A DNA stretch of 61,953 nt, from positions 1 through 61,953 of the forward strand of contig DYJK01000006.1 of assembly GCA_020723165.1 (NCBI GenBank). The letters run 5' to 3'. Shown here piece by piece: positions 18,090 to 26,900 of this stretch. Each line of letters opens with the position of its first letter. Within the stretch, counting starts at the first letter, position 1. The notes below the pieces were generated by a model that saw nothing but the letters and a program-made list of their open reading frames with translations, had not been told where the DNA came from and ran no database searches. The stretch is from Melioribacter roseus. Its GTDB lineage: Bacteria; Bacteroidota; Ignavibacteria; Ignavibacteriales; Melioribacteraceae. The position numbers and the translations under genes are program-made.

Positions 18090-19934
18090 TTATTTTCTTT
18101 TTGAAACAGATTTCTTCTGTGTTTGCGCTTGTTTCTCTGCCGCTTCCATCATACGCGCCATAAACCCTTGCTTCTTTTTAGGGTTAGCAACCGGCACAAG
18201 TTCTATCTCGGTTCCTTTCCTATGATTAACATAATATTGTTGTGCTATCGAAAGAAAATTGAACATAAAATAATACAAGTTCAACCCGGAAGGAAGTCCC
18301 ATAAACATTAACGTAAACATTATCGGCATTACATACACAAGCGCTTTTTGCGATGGATCTTTTACCGTCATCTTCTGTTGAACAAACATTGTAATACCCA
18401 TCAGCAAGGCAAGTCCGCTTACTACATCTATTCCGAAGAGCGGAATCTTGAATGGAAGCCGGAACAACACATCGGGTGCAGAAAGATTATTAATCCAAAA
18501 TATAAACGGCTGCTGACGAATATCAATAACTATATTCAGCAGACTCCACAATGCTATAAAGATGGGCATTTGAAGAACCATCGGCAAGCAACCGCCCATT
18601 GGATTTATTCCATAAGTAGAATAAAGCTTCATTGTTTCTTTTTGAAGCTTCTGCGGATCATCTTTAAACTTTTCTTTTATTTCACTTACCTTCGGCTGAA
18701 GAAGCTGCATCTTCTTCATTGATTTCAAACTTTGGCGCGTTAAAGGATGAAGTGCAATTTTAATGATTAAAGAAAAAATTATTATCACAAATCCGTAGTT
18801 CGGAATAAATGTATGTATGAATTGCAGAAGCGGAAGAAATATATATTCCGATAATGGCCTGATAATAAATTTAAGTCCAAAGAAACTTCCAAAATCAAAC
18901 AGTGCTTGATAGTTTCTGTTATAAGATTTTAAAGTATCATAAATAATCGGTCCGGCGTAAAGCTCAAACGAGTCTTTTTGATAGCTCCCGTTTTGGAAAG
19001 GTATTTTTAAACTTGCGCTGTAATACTCACGAACACCCTGGCTGTTCTGAACATGAGTCCCTTCAAAGTAAGCACCGCCATCCTTTGATGGGCTATCCGG
19101 TGAAATGATAACTGCAAAATATTTGTTGCGGACAGCAATCCAATCGACTTTACCGTTAATATCTTTTGTTACTTTTTCCGATCCGGTAGCATCAACCACA
19201 ACTTGCTCGTCACCCGAATATGCGCTGGAGCTCGAATTTGTAGCTTCGTCAACGGAGTTTTTCTCGACAAAATTTATTCCCTCCGACCAGACAACATCAT
19301 AACGGTAGCTGCTTATTACATCTTGCATATTCTCAAGTTCTATATCAACTTTGCTGGAGTAGCTGCTTCCGCAAAAAATAAATTTTTTCCTGATTATTCT
19401 GTTTTCCGAATTCTTAAATACATAGTTAACCGCAAGCGAATCCCTGGTAGAAAGTTTATAGTAATAATTCGTAAGATCGGAGTTGAAATCGAGTGCGGAA
19501 GAGTTAACAAGCTTACCGTCTTTGGTAACAAACAGAACATTAAAATCGCCGCCGCTTTTGGGATTGATTAATTGAACATGGCGGTTGTAAAAATCGGAAG
19601 TATCTTCAATTTCATTTCTATACCATGTGCCGTAATTCTTCAAAAAATATTTTCTTATTCTTCCGCCCTTGCTTGTAATTTCAATTTTTGCAAGTTCGGT
19701 TTCGATGGTAACAATTTTTTCGGGCTGTTCCATATTTCCAAAAGAAGCGGGCACTTCTGTTTGTTCTGCTGCCGGTTTAGATTCTATCTTTTCTTTAACC
19801 GGTGCTTCTTTTTGTACGTGTGTGGTATCAGTTTTTTTCTGCTGGGTTGGCTGCGGAGTGGGCGAATTAAAGTAGAGCCATACTACTAAAATTATTCCTA
19901 TAAGAATGAATGCTGATGTTGTCTGTTTGTCCAT
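18090..19934 (-). CDS. yidC: membrane protein insertase YidC
   Basis: 614 aa. N-terminal helix (MDKQTTSAFILIGIILVVWLYF), a periplasmic beta domain (about 70-340), and the conserved core of five helices including PNYGFVIIIFSLIIKIALHPLTRQS, INPMGGCLPMVLQMPIFIALW and LPSGLNLYYFMFNFLSIAQQYY. YidC inserts proteins into the inner membrane, alone or with SecYEG. The order yidC-yidD-rnpA-rpmH on this strand is the classical conserved cluster. The tail is Lys-rich, as expected for ribosome contact. Confidence 0.97.
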   Translation of the reverse strand: MDKQTTSAFILIGIILVVWLYFNSPTPQPTQQKKTDTTHVQKEAPVKEKIESKPAAEQTEVPASFGNMEQPEKIVTIETELAKIEITSKGGRIRKYFLKNYGTWYRNEIEDTSDFYNRHVQLINPKSGGDFNVLFVTKDGKLVNSSALDFNSDLTNYYYKLSTRDSLAVNYVFKNSENRIIRKKFIFCGSSYSSKVDIELENMQDVISSYRYDVVWSEGINFVEKNSVDEATNSSSSAYSGDEQVVVDATGSEKVTKDINGKVDWIAVRNKYFAVIISPDSPSKDGGAYFEGTHVQNSQGVREYYSASLKIPFQNGSYQKDSFELYAGPIIYDTLKSYNRNYQALFDFGSFFGLKFIIRPLSEYIFLPLLQFIHTFIPNYGFVIIIFSLIIKIALHPLTRQSLKSMKKMQLLQPKVSEIKEKFKDDPQKLQKETMKLYSTYGINPMGGCLPMVLQMPIFIALWSLLNIVIDIRQQPFIFWINNLSAPDVLFRLPFKIPLFGIDVVSGLALLMGITMFVQQKMTVKDPSQKALVYVMPIMFTLMFMGLPSGLNLYYFMFNFLSIAQQYYVNHRKGTEIELVPVANPKKKQGFMARMMEAAEKQAQTQKKSVSKRK

Positions 19935-19949
19935 TAAAATTCCTATTGA

Positions 19950-20159
19950 TTATTCAACTGGATCGTAACCGCCTTTATTAAAGGGGTTACACCTTAAAAT
20001 TCTCCATACTGCTTTTGTTCCTCCTTTAAATACACCGTATTTGGAAAAAGACTGTATCGCATACTCCGAACAAGTAGGGTAAAACCTACAAGAGGGGGGA
20101 AACATCGGCGAAATAAATTTCTGGTAAAGTTTAATTAGATATATAAAAAAAAGTCGCAT
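19950..20159 (-). CDS. yidD: membrane protein insertion efficiency factor YidD
   Basis: 69 aa. Family signature [24 protein letters not shown], then [17 protein letters not shown] small amphipathic protein that helps YidC. Its gene lies between rnpA (1-base gap) and yidC (15-base gap). Confidence 0.95.
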   Translation of the reverse strand: MRLFFIYLIKLYQKFISPMFPPSCRFYPTCSEYAIQSFSKYGVFKGGTKAVWRILRCNPFNKGGYDPVE

Positions 20160-20160
20160 G

Positions 20161-20559
20161 TCAGAATATTTTTCTCAACTTGTCCATCAAATCTAATACA
20201 TCCGGCATAATATCTTTCAACGATAGTTTTTTGTTCTTTTTTTGATTCAATGTATTAGAAGAAAAAATAAGAAGTAGCCCAATTTTATTTTCCGTGCAAT
20301 AATTACAAAGATCGATCTTGTTCAAGCGGAAAGATTCGCGAAGTAGTCGTTTAAATCTATTCCTCCAAACAGCATTGCCGCTTTTTCTAGAAACTGCATA
20401 GGCAGTTTTAATCCCGGCTGTGTCGGAATTTCTATCAATATAAAAAGCTGCTTTTAATCTAAGGGAAGAGGAGAAAACAACTTCTCCTTCAGAATAAACC
20501 AGATCAAATTCCTTTTTACTTTTGATTCTTTCTTTAGAAGAAAGACCAAACTGTTTCAA
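20161..20559 (-). CDS. rnpA: ribonuclease P protein component
   Basis: 132 aa. RnpA core with [30 protein letters not shown], including the RNR motif. It is the protein subunit of RNase P, which matures tRNA 5' ends. It follows rpmH, as in most bacteria, with a gap of about 90 bases. Confidence 0.93.
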   Translation of the reverse strand: MKQFGLSSKERIKSKKEFDLVYSEGEVVFSSSLRLKAAFYIDRNSDTAGIKTAYAVSRKSGNAVWRNRFKRLLRESFRLNKIDLCNYCTENKIGLLLIFSSNTLNQKKNKKLSLKDIMPDVLDLMDKLRKIF

Positions 20560-20650
20560 AAGAACCTCAACAAAACTATATATGAGGAGTTACCTAAAAT
20601 CATAAAATGTTATTTAAGATGATTAAAAATCTCCTCTTATACCAATGGTA

Positions 20651-20797
20651 TTATTTTTCGTCGCTGACGGTTAGTTTTTTTCTTCCTTTTGCTCTTCTGC
20701 TAGCAAGAACTTTGCGGCCGTTTTTTGTAGCCATTCTTTCGCGGAAACCGTGTTTATTCTTTCTTTTTCTATTGCTTGGTTGAAAAGTACGCTTCAT
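20651..20797 (-). CDS. rpmH: 50S ribosomal protein L34
   Basis: 48 aa. [20 protein letters not shown], then [20 protein letters not shown] and KLTVSDEK is a textbook L34. First gene of the rpmH-rnpA-yidD-yidC cluster. It has a well-matched promoter at 20825-20856. dnaA, often next to rpmH, is not in this window. Confidence 0.98.
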   Translation of the reverse strand: MKRTFQPSNRKRKNKHGFRERMATKNGRKVLASRRAKGRKKLTVSDEK

Positions 20798-20824
20798 TGT
20801 TAATCCTTATCATTTGAAAGTGGG

Positions 20825-20856
20825 CAAAATTACGCAAAAAAGAGGTAACTACCAAA
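20825..20856 (-). promoter_or_regulatory. Bacteroidetes-type promoter of rpmH
   Basis: On the minus strand TTTG (20856-20853), a 20-base spacer and TAATTTTG (20832-20825) match the TTTG-N19/20-TAnnTTTG consensus perfectly. The -7 element is 28 bases before the rpmH ATG. Confidence 0.7.
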
Positions 20857-20889
20857 GAATCCGATAGGAGATGCTATCTAAATAATCTC

Positions 20890-21030
20890 AACATAATCTA
20901 TTTAAAAGGAGAAGGCGGCTTCCCGATGAACAACCCAGCCGAAGTGTTGTCCACCAAAAAAACCGCCGCCATCAGAAAGCTTTTTTTGAGGGTGTTTTGC
21001 TTTCTTATTAGGGTGCTTATGTATGCTTTA
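20890..21030 (-). other. orphan reading frame, possible dispersed repeat or gene relic
   Basis: The gap 20798-21230 holds no intact gene. On the minus strand an open stretch without a good start reads KHPNKKAKHPQKKLSDGGGF, then FGGQHFGWVVHREAAFSF and a stop near 20908. It is GC-rich against an AT-rich background. It does not look like a signal peptide or known domain, and could be the tail of a decayed gene or a dispersed repeat. Seen in the sequence; meaning is guesswork. Confidence 0.3.
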
Positions 21031-21171
21031 TTATGCAACAGAAATGCCAATTAAACATTGCGAAATTGAACGGAAATCATTGTTGACTTATATGACGGAT
21101 GTATCAGTTTGAAATGGAATATTAAAATAGACCACTATTTATTTTCCGTTGAATAAGGGAATACAGCAAAC

Positions 21172-21203
21172 AAAAAAAGCGGTCCTTGTGAGACCGCCTT
21201 TCC
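21172..21203 (-). terminator. intrinsic terminator after the YCF48-like T9SS gene
   Basis: On the minus strand GGCGGTCTC-ACAA-GGACCGC is followed by TTTTTTT. It lies just downstream of the gene ending at 21231. The same hairpin sequence recurs at 23911-23939. Confidence 0.85.
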
Positions 21204-21230
21204 TTGATTTTGAATATTTGATGCCGGGAA

Positions 21231-22475
21231 TTACTTTATCAATAACATCTTCTTTGTAATGGAATTTGATGAAGTTGTAAGATTGTAGAAATATACTCCG
21301 CTCGGTAAATTCGATGCGTTGAATTCTATTTCATGCTTACCAATTTCAAACTCGTCGTTGGCAAGTACCACAATTTCTCTTCCGAGAATATCAAATACTT
21401 TTAGTTTTATATTTTCTTTCAAGGGTAAAGAGAAAACTATTTCTGTTGTTGAGTTGAAAGGATTGGGGTAATTACTTAACATTTCAAATTTTTTTGTTTG
21501 TTCGATTGCTGCGTCAACATGGGTAATATTATTTTTATAGAATAAAATCTTTCCATTTTTTCCAACTACCCAACAGTATTTATTTAAATAGTTGTCAATA
21601 GCGTTTAGTATTAATGGAGTTTCATATATTTTATTAAATCTTAGCGTTGGATCAGTGTAATATACTTGATGTTCTCCGGTAGGTTTTACATACAGAAACC
21701 AAGAGTTTTCTCTATCAGCAGAAGATATATCTTTGATAAAGTAAATAAAATCGTTGTATAATGACCAATTATTTCCCTGATCAATCGAAGTAGTTAAGCA
21801 GCCATCTCCAGCTATTATTAAAGAATCATCTATAATTTTTAGATCAAGTATTCCAGAACTAAAGCTGCCGGTATATTCCCAACTATCACCACCGTTTTTT
21901 GTTTTGAAAAATTCTGTTTCACTATTATCGACAAATGATGTTTTGGTTACTATCCCATAATTGCTATCAAGAAAATCAATACAGATAAATGATATAATGA
22001 TATCAGCGGAATCTTTAATCACAGTTTGCCATGTATTACCCCGATCACTTGTTTTGGCAACCATAGAAACTTTTGGTATAAACCACGCATCGGCGAGTGT
22101 AATCCACCCGGTATTTTCATCGATAAAATAAAAGTCATTTACATTAAGATTATTTTCTATTTCTATTTGAGACCAATTTGTTCCACCATCAAAAGAAGTA
22201 AATAATTTACCTTGTGTTTGAATGAAACCATTTGACTTATCAATAAATTTTAGTTTTGTGAAGCTATTTGTAATAAAATTAGTTTGAGTTAACTCCCACG
22301 AAATTCCGCCATTTGTAGTTTTAATAATTAAACTATCTCCAATAGCCCATCCCGTAAGTGAATCAACAAAACAAACGTCCCACAAATCAACTGTAACACC
22401 GCTATTTTGTTCACTCCATTGCGCTCTCAGCAGAATAGACATAAAGAGAAATATTAAAAACGTAAACCTTTTCAT
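21231..22475 (-). CDS. YCF48/BNR-like beta-propeller protein with T9SS sorting domain
   Basis: 414 aa with signal peptide (MKRFTFLIFLFMSILLRAQ). Repeated blades such as WAIGDSLIIKTTNGGISWE, FTSFDGGTNWSQ, AKTSDRGNTWQTV and FFKTKNGGDSWE are sialidase/YCF48-type propeller motifs (about residues 20-320). The last 80 residues form a T9SS type A domain (NYPNPFNSTTEIVFSLP ... SGVYFYNLTTSS ... KKMLLIK). It is probably exported to the cell surface. A strong ribosome site (GAGGAGGTAATATG) precedes the start. Ligand unknown. Confidence 0.85.
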   Translation of the reverse strand: MKRFTFLIFLFMSILLRAQWSEQNSGVTVDLWDVCFVDSLTGWAIGDSLIIKTTNGGISWELTQTNFITNSFTKLKFIDKSNGFIQTQGKLFTSFDGGTNWSQIEIENNLNVNDFYFIDENTGWITLADAWFIPKVSMVAKTSDRGNTWQTVIKDSADIIISFICIDFLDSNYGIVTKTSFVDNSETEFFKTKNGGDSWEYTGSFSSGILDLKIIDDSLIIAGDGCLTTSIDQGNNWSLYNDFIYFIKDISSADRENSWFLYVKPTGEHQVYYTDPTLRFNKIYETPLILNAIDNYLNKYCWVVGKNGKILFYKNNITHVDAAIEQTKKFEMLSNYPNPFNSTTEIVFSLPLKENIKLKVFDILGREIVVLANDEFEIGKHEIEFNASNLPSGVYFYNLTTSSNSITKKMLLIK

Positions 22476-22850
22476 ATTACCTCCTCAAAGGGAATAATAG
22501 GGGATTTATTTTTTTGTTTTTATAAACTATTAATTTAGATAAACAGTGAAAGGTTCGTTAAAAAAGGATCGCTGGATTTTTATCTGCGAATAATCTAAAG
22601 CAATGTTTTTTTTAAATCAAGACAAAAAATATTGTATCAACTAATTGTTGTACAGATTATCCTTTTTTAACTGTTAAGACAAAAATTCTTCCAGCGCTCT
22701 GCTCTTCTGCTCGAGCTCAATTAGGAAAGGATCGTATTCGTATATCGATTCGAATTAAAGGGGAGGCAATTTGCTGCTGCTTATTTAGTGTTGAGAATCC
22801 ATAAAGCAATGTCAATATGAAAACTTTTTGTAAATCTCTCTCTTTTTCCT

Positions 22851-22878
22851 TGCTGTCAAGGACCATTCCTTGACAGCA
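22851..22878. repeat. palindromic element, GTCAAGGACCAT type
   Basis: Perfect 12 bp arms TGCTGTCAAGGA and TCCTTGACAGCA flank CCAT. A decayed half-copy (CCTTGCGGTCAAGGACCATT) lies at about 23729-23748 and a related copy with compensated stem changes at 23876-23899. The remaining gap 22476-22972 contains a ribosome site for the upstream gene and a short gene relic (22882-22959); nothing else was recognised. Confidence 0.7.
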
Positions 22879-22881
22879 ATA

Positions 22882-22959
22882 TTATTCTATAATACGTCCC
22901 TCATTTCTATGCCGGCCCAGTATACAAGAAATAAAAATAACAAATAAATTTTTCATCAT
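22882..22959 (-). pseudogene. truncated signal-peptide relic
   Basis: Fourteen bases beyond the lipoprotein stop, ATGATG (with AAGGGGAAAC ahead) opens a frame reading MMKNLFVIFISCILG, a typical export signal, then an unrelated HRNEGRIIE and a stop. The palindrome at 22851-22878 follows at once. It looks like the first codons of a lost exported protein gene that once followed the lipoprotein gene. It may instead be chance. Confidence 0.35.
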
Positions 22960-22972
22960 TGTTTCCCCTTAT

Positions 22973-23710
22973 TTATCTGTAATCTGTTAATAACGTTTTT
23001 CTTATGTATGAATATTTTCCAAGATTATAATGATACACCATCTCTACCATTCCTACAATTCCAAGCCCAACTTTAACAAAGTAATAAACTTCATCGCGGA
23101 ACAACGGTTCATAGTCTGCATATGCCATCTTATAAACAACACATCTGAAATCCCCAAATGGTGTGCTCAATAAGGAATCTGTTGACACACACGTGTATTG
23201 CGTAATTACATCATCGGGCACATTAGAATAATTTCCTACAGTTGAATAATAGAATACATGTCCGCTTTCTGATTTCCCTTTTTCAGTTGGGTAAGGGAAT
23301 ACTAAATCATTAAAAGACATTTTTACAGTATCATATTTTTCTATTCCTGAATAATATAATCCGTTTCTATTTTGATAAATTAATTTACTTCCTTCAAATG
23401 AACCTGGTTTATCATAATAAGGTTTTAACCCTTCATCACAATTAAATAATTTGTAATTTATAATTTTTTCTCCGTTAATAACTTGCGATATAGTGTCATC
23501 AATAATAAATCCAAATTTCCATTGACTAGGCGTTCCACCAGTACCATCTGAATTAAGTTCGTATTCTCTATAGAGCCAGTAGTTGCCAAGATTAAGTGGC
23601 ATAAGAGTGTCGTATTCAATCAGTTGATCAGGTTTTACAACGTCGCCGCCTTCACATCCACCAATTATTATGAACATACCTACTATAATTAGAGTGATTA
23701 GTTTTTTCAT
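22973..23710 (-). CDS. lipoprotein of unknown function
   Basis: 245 aa from ATG at 23710 (AAGGAAAA at best spacing; ATGs at 23716 and 23740 are alternatives). Signal MKKLITLIIVGMFIIIGGC is a lipobox type II signal. The rest is beta-rich (LNLGNYWLYREYELNSDGTGG, YDTVKMSFNDLVFPYPTEKG, GDFRCVVYKMAYAD, YFVKVGLGIVGMVE) with no recognised domain. This layout is common in uncharacterised Ignavibacteria surface lipoproteins. A gene relic follows it. Confidence 0.65.
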   Translation of the reverse strand: MKKLITLIIVGMFIIIGGCEGGDVVKPDQLIEYDTLMPLNLGNYWLYREYELNSDGTGGTPSQWKFGFIIDDTISQVINGEKIINYKLFNCDEGLKPYYDKPGSFEGSKLIYQNRNGLYYSGIEKYDTVKMSFNDLVFPYPTEKGKSESGHVFYYSTVGNYSNVPDDVITQYTCVSTDSLLSTPFGDFRCVVYKMAYADYEPLFRDEVYYFVKVGLGIVGMVEMVYHYNLGKYSYIRKTLLTDYR

Positions 23711-23875
23711 AATCATTTTTCCTTTTTTCCTTGCGGTCAAGGACCATTTTTAGTCAGTAATGTTCAATACCTTGATAAAATTTAGAATAAATAATAGTAG
23801 TAACAAAAAAGAAGAGTTCATCTGTTAGATAGTTTCTACCTCTTAGTCCCATAACTAAATATAGTCAATATTATT

Positions 23876-23899
23876 TCGTCGAGGGATGGTCCTCGACGA
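23876..23899. repeat. palindromic element, GTCGAGGACCAT type
   Basis: Arms TCGTCGAGG and CCTCGACGA flank GATGGT. Compared with the copy at 22851-22878 (core GTCAAGGACCATTCCTTGAC), both stem positions A to G and T to C change together, keeping the pairing. Confidence 0.65.
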
Positions 23900-23910
23900 T
23901 TGCTTAAAAC

Positions 23911-23939
23911 AAAAAAGGCGGTCCTTGTGAGACCGCCTT
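23911..23939 (-). terminator. intrinsic terminator after the 2064-aa surface protein gene
   Basis: On the minus strand AAGGCGGTCTC-ACAA-GGACCGCC then TTTTTTG. It shares its hairpin core GCGGTCTCACAAGGACCGC with the terminator at 21172-21203. Confidence 0.85.
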
Positions 23940-23987
23940 GGAATCTATTGGCATTGCCTTCTTGTAGACAGCTACCTTCTGCTTATT

Positions 23988-26900
23988 TTACTTTGTCAAT
24001 ATCATCTTCTTACTGATGTTTACATTGTTACCAACTAATCTGTAAACATAAATTCCTGATGCAATATCTGAAGCATCGAATGTTACTTTGTGCATTCCAG
24101 AACCAATCTCTCCGTTCAACAATGTTGCAACTTCTTGACCGAGTACGTTGAATACTTTAACCGAATAATTTCCGGCTTCGGGTACTGCAAACTGAATTGT
24201 TGTGCTCGGATTGAATGGGTTCGGGTAATTCTGGTTCAATTCGAATTTAGTCGGTACTTCGCTTAATCCATCGTTTACATCTGTAGCTGTGCCGGTGGAT
24301 TTAGACATATAGATCTTGCCTTCTTTTGTTCCGACAAACAGATCATCCGAACCGGTTGGAACCATTAACGAGCTTACACCAAATCCGCCCATGCCAAGTG
24401 ATGTCCATGTATTACCATTATCAGTTGATTCGAATACACCGCTTGCCCATGATGCTACATAAACTTTACCGCTGCCGCTTACACTTATCGAGTAGATGAA
24501 TGGAGCGTTTAAGTTTGTAACTTTAGACCATGTTGCACCGCCATCGAATGAACGATAGAGACCGTCGCCGTATGTTCCGGCATAAATTGCGCTGCTTGAT
24601 GAGTTCATTACCCATACAAAATCATAACCGATATTTACGTTAACCCAAACCGATCCGTCGAATTTAAATACTCCGCCGCCAACACTTGCTGCAAAGAGTT
24701 CGCCTGATGCAGTTGCTGTTACCGACTGAATTGTTAAGAAGTAACTTAAACCGTTGTTCATCGGCAACCATGTTGTTCCGTTGTCTGTAGATTTGTAAAC
24801 CCCAAGACCCCATGTTCCGGCATAGATAACTCCGCCGCTTACTGTAAGTGAATGAACATCGATTCCGGCTAATGAAGTTAATGACCAGCTTGTACTGTTA
24901 AATCTGTATATACCAAGTTCGGTTGCTGCGAATATGTATCCACCGCTTATCTGTAATGACCAGATGAATGATACATTCATTCCGGTGTTTATAACTGTCC
25001 ATGTCTGACCGTTGTTAGAGGACATATAGATTTTTCCGCCCCATGTACCGGCGTAGATATTCTGTCCGTCAAAGATCATCGAGTAAACAATTTCGCCTTC
25101 ACCAAATCCGTTTACATACTGCCAATCATCACCACCGCCATTATTTCCGCCGTTGTCATTACCGCCAACAGTTACTTCAACTGAAGCCGAGTTATTGTTT
25201 GGATTAGGATCGATTGTTATTGAAGATACAATAATTGCAACGTTTGTTATCTCTTTTTCACCAGGAATATTTCCGCCGAATGGTGAAAGGTTCATTTGAC
25301 CCATACCGACCAATGATTTACAAATCATTTGACCGTTGATAACTCCGGCTGCAAAGTTAATATTGGCAAAAGAAGCTAAGATTGATCCGCGGATATCTAT
25401 TCCTTGGATTGTCATGCTTGTTGCTTGATAGAAATTATAAAGTACATTATTAATTGCAGTACCATTTACTGTTAAACCGCCGGCCCAGTTAATATTTGTA
25501 CCGTCAATGTTAACCAATACTGCTGATCCGTTTGGAACGCTGATAGTTACATTGTTAGCAGAAGAAAGATCGGAACCGCTAACTGCAAATACGTTCAAGA
25601 ACGGATCGGTACCCGATAATGTTAAGCCGCCCCATTGGAATGTTGTTGTACCGTTTACTGTGTAGCCGCTTAACGATAGTGATAAGTTTTCTAAGTATAT
25701 TTTTGCTGCTGCAAAATCAATCGGGTTACCCTGGCTGATTGTTCCATCAACTGTAACGCCCGGGATTGGTAAGTTTGTTGTGTTTCCGTAAACAACATTG
25801 CCATTATAAACGCGTCCGCTTAAGTATGTTAAATCACCGCCGACTATTAATACATCACCGCTGTTCATTGGTAACTGGTCGCCGATGCTGTAGTTTGCAA
25901 AGTTAGCATCGCCGCCAACTGCAACTTTACCTTGTGTATCTGAAGAAGGTTGATCAACGTCTTCAATTACAAACAAGTTATAGTCTGCTGCAACTCCAAG
26001 ATCGAATGTGCTGTTGTTTACCTGGTCGCAATCAACTTTAACATAAATTGTTAATGTTGCTGTCGAACCTGAATTCAAATCTCCAACATTCCAGATACCG
26101 GTTGTGTAATCGTATGTACCTTGTGATGTTGTGTGAGAAATATAATCTGCGCCCGAAGGTAAAAGATCACTTGCAATAATACCTTCTGATTTATCAGGAC
26201 CGTTATTCTTTACAGTAATTGTATAGTAGAATTGTTCGCCGCATTCCGGATTGCTTTCGCTTGAAGTTTTATTGATTTCAAGATCTGCTTCTTTCTCTTC
26301 ACAGTTAACAATAACCGTATGGTTGTCATCATAACGAACTGTATTATCGCCAAAGTTATAATTATCTAATGAAGGATGACCGATTACCCAAGCTTCATTT
26401 ATTAATTCGCCGCAATCATTAGGAGTAGTTTCGTAATCATATGTAAATGTTGCGCTTTGACCCGGGTAGAGTTGTAAATATTTAATCTTATGATCGCCGC
26501 TCGGTTTTAACATTGGATCATAAACATTTGCGCCGCCCGAAAGAAGAACATCGCCGCAGTTGCTTACTGTAAATGTGTATGTAATTGTCTCGCCAACGTT
26601 AACTGTAGCCGGACCGGTTTTGATCATGCTTACACATACTTTGAAAAATCCGAAATCTATTGTTAAGTCATCATTGCAATTAACAGTAACAGTTGCAGTC
26701 TTATTGTTATCGCCGTCGCTGTCTTTTGCATCATCAGAACCTTTGTCTTTAAATGTTAAGAACCATTTTTCACTTTGTGAACCGGCTAAAACGCCGCTGC
26801 CAGTAAAGTTGCTTGCTGCTACTCTAACTTTATATGTACCATTTGGCAGATTGTTGAAGAAGTAATAACCGTTTGCATCTGTAGTTGTTGTTTGCAATGG

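Noticed and set aside
20798-21230. Chromosome origin next to rpmH
   Set aside because: There is no dnaA gene and only a weak TTGTCCACC-like box; no cluster of DnaA boxes or AT-rich unwinding region was seen.
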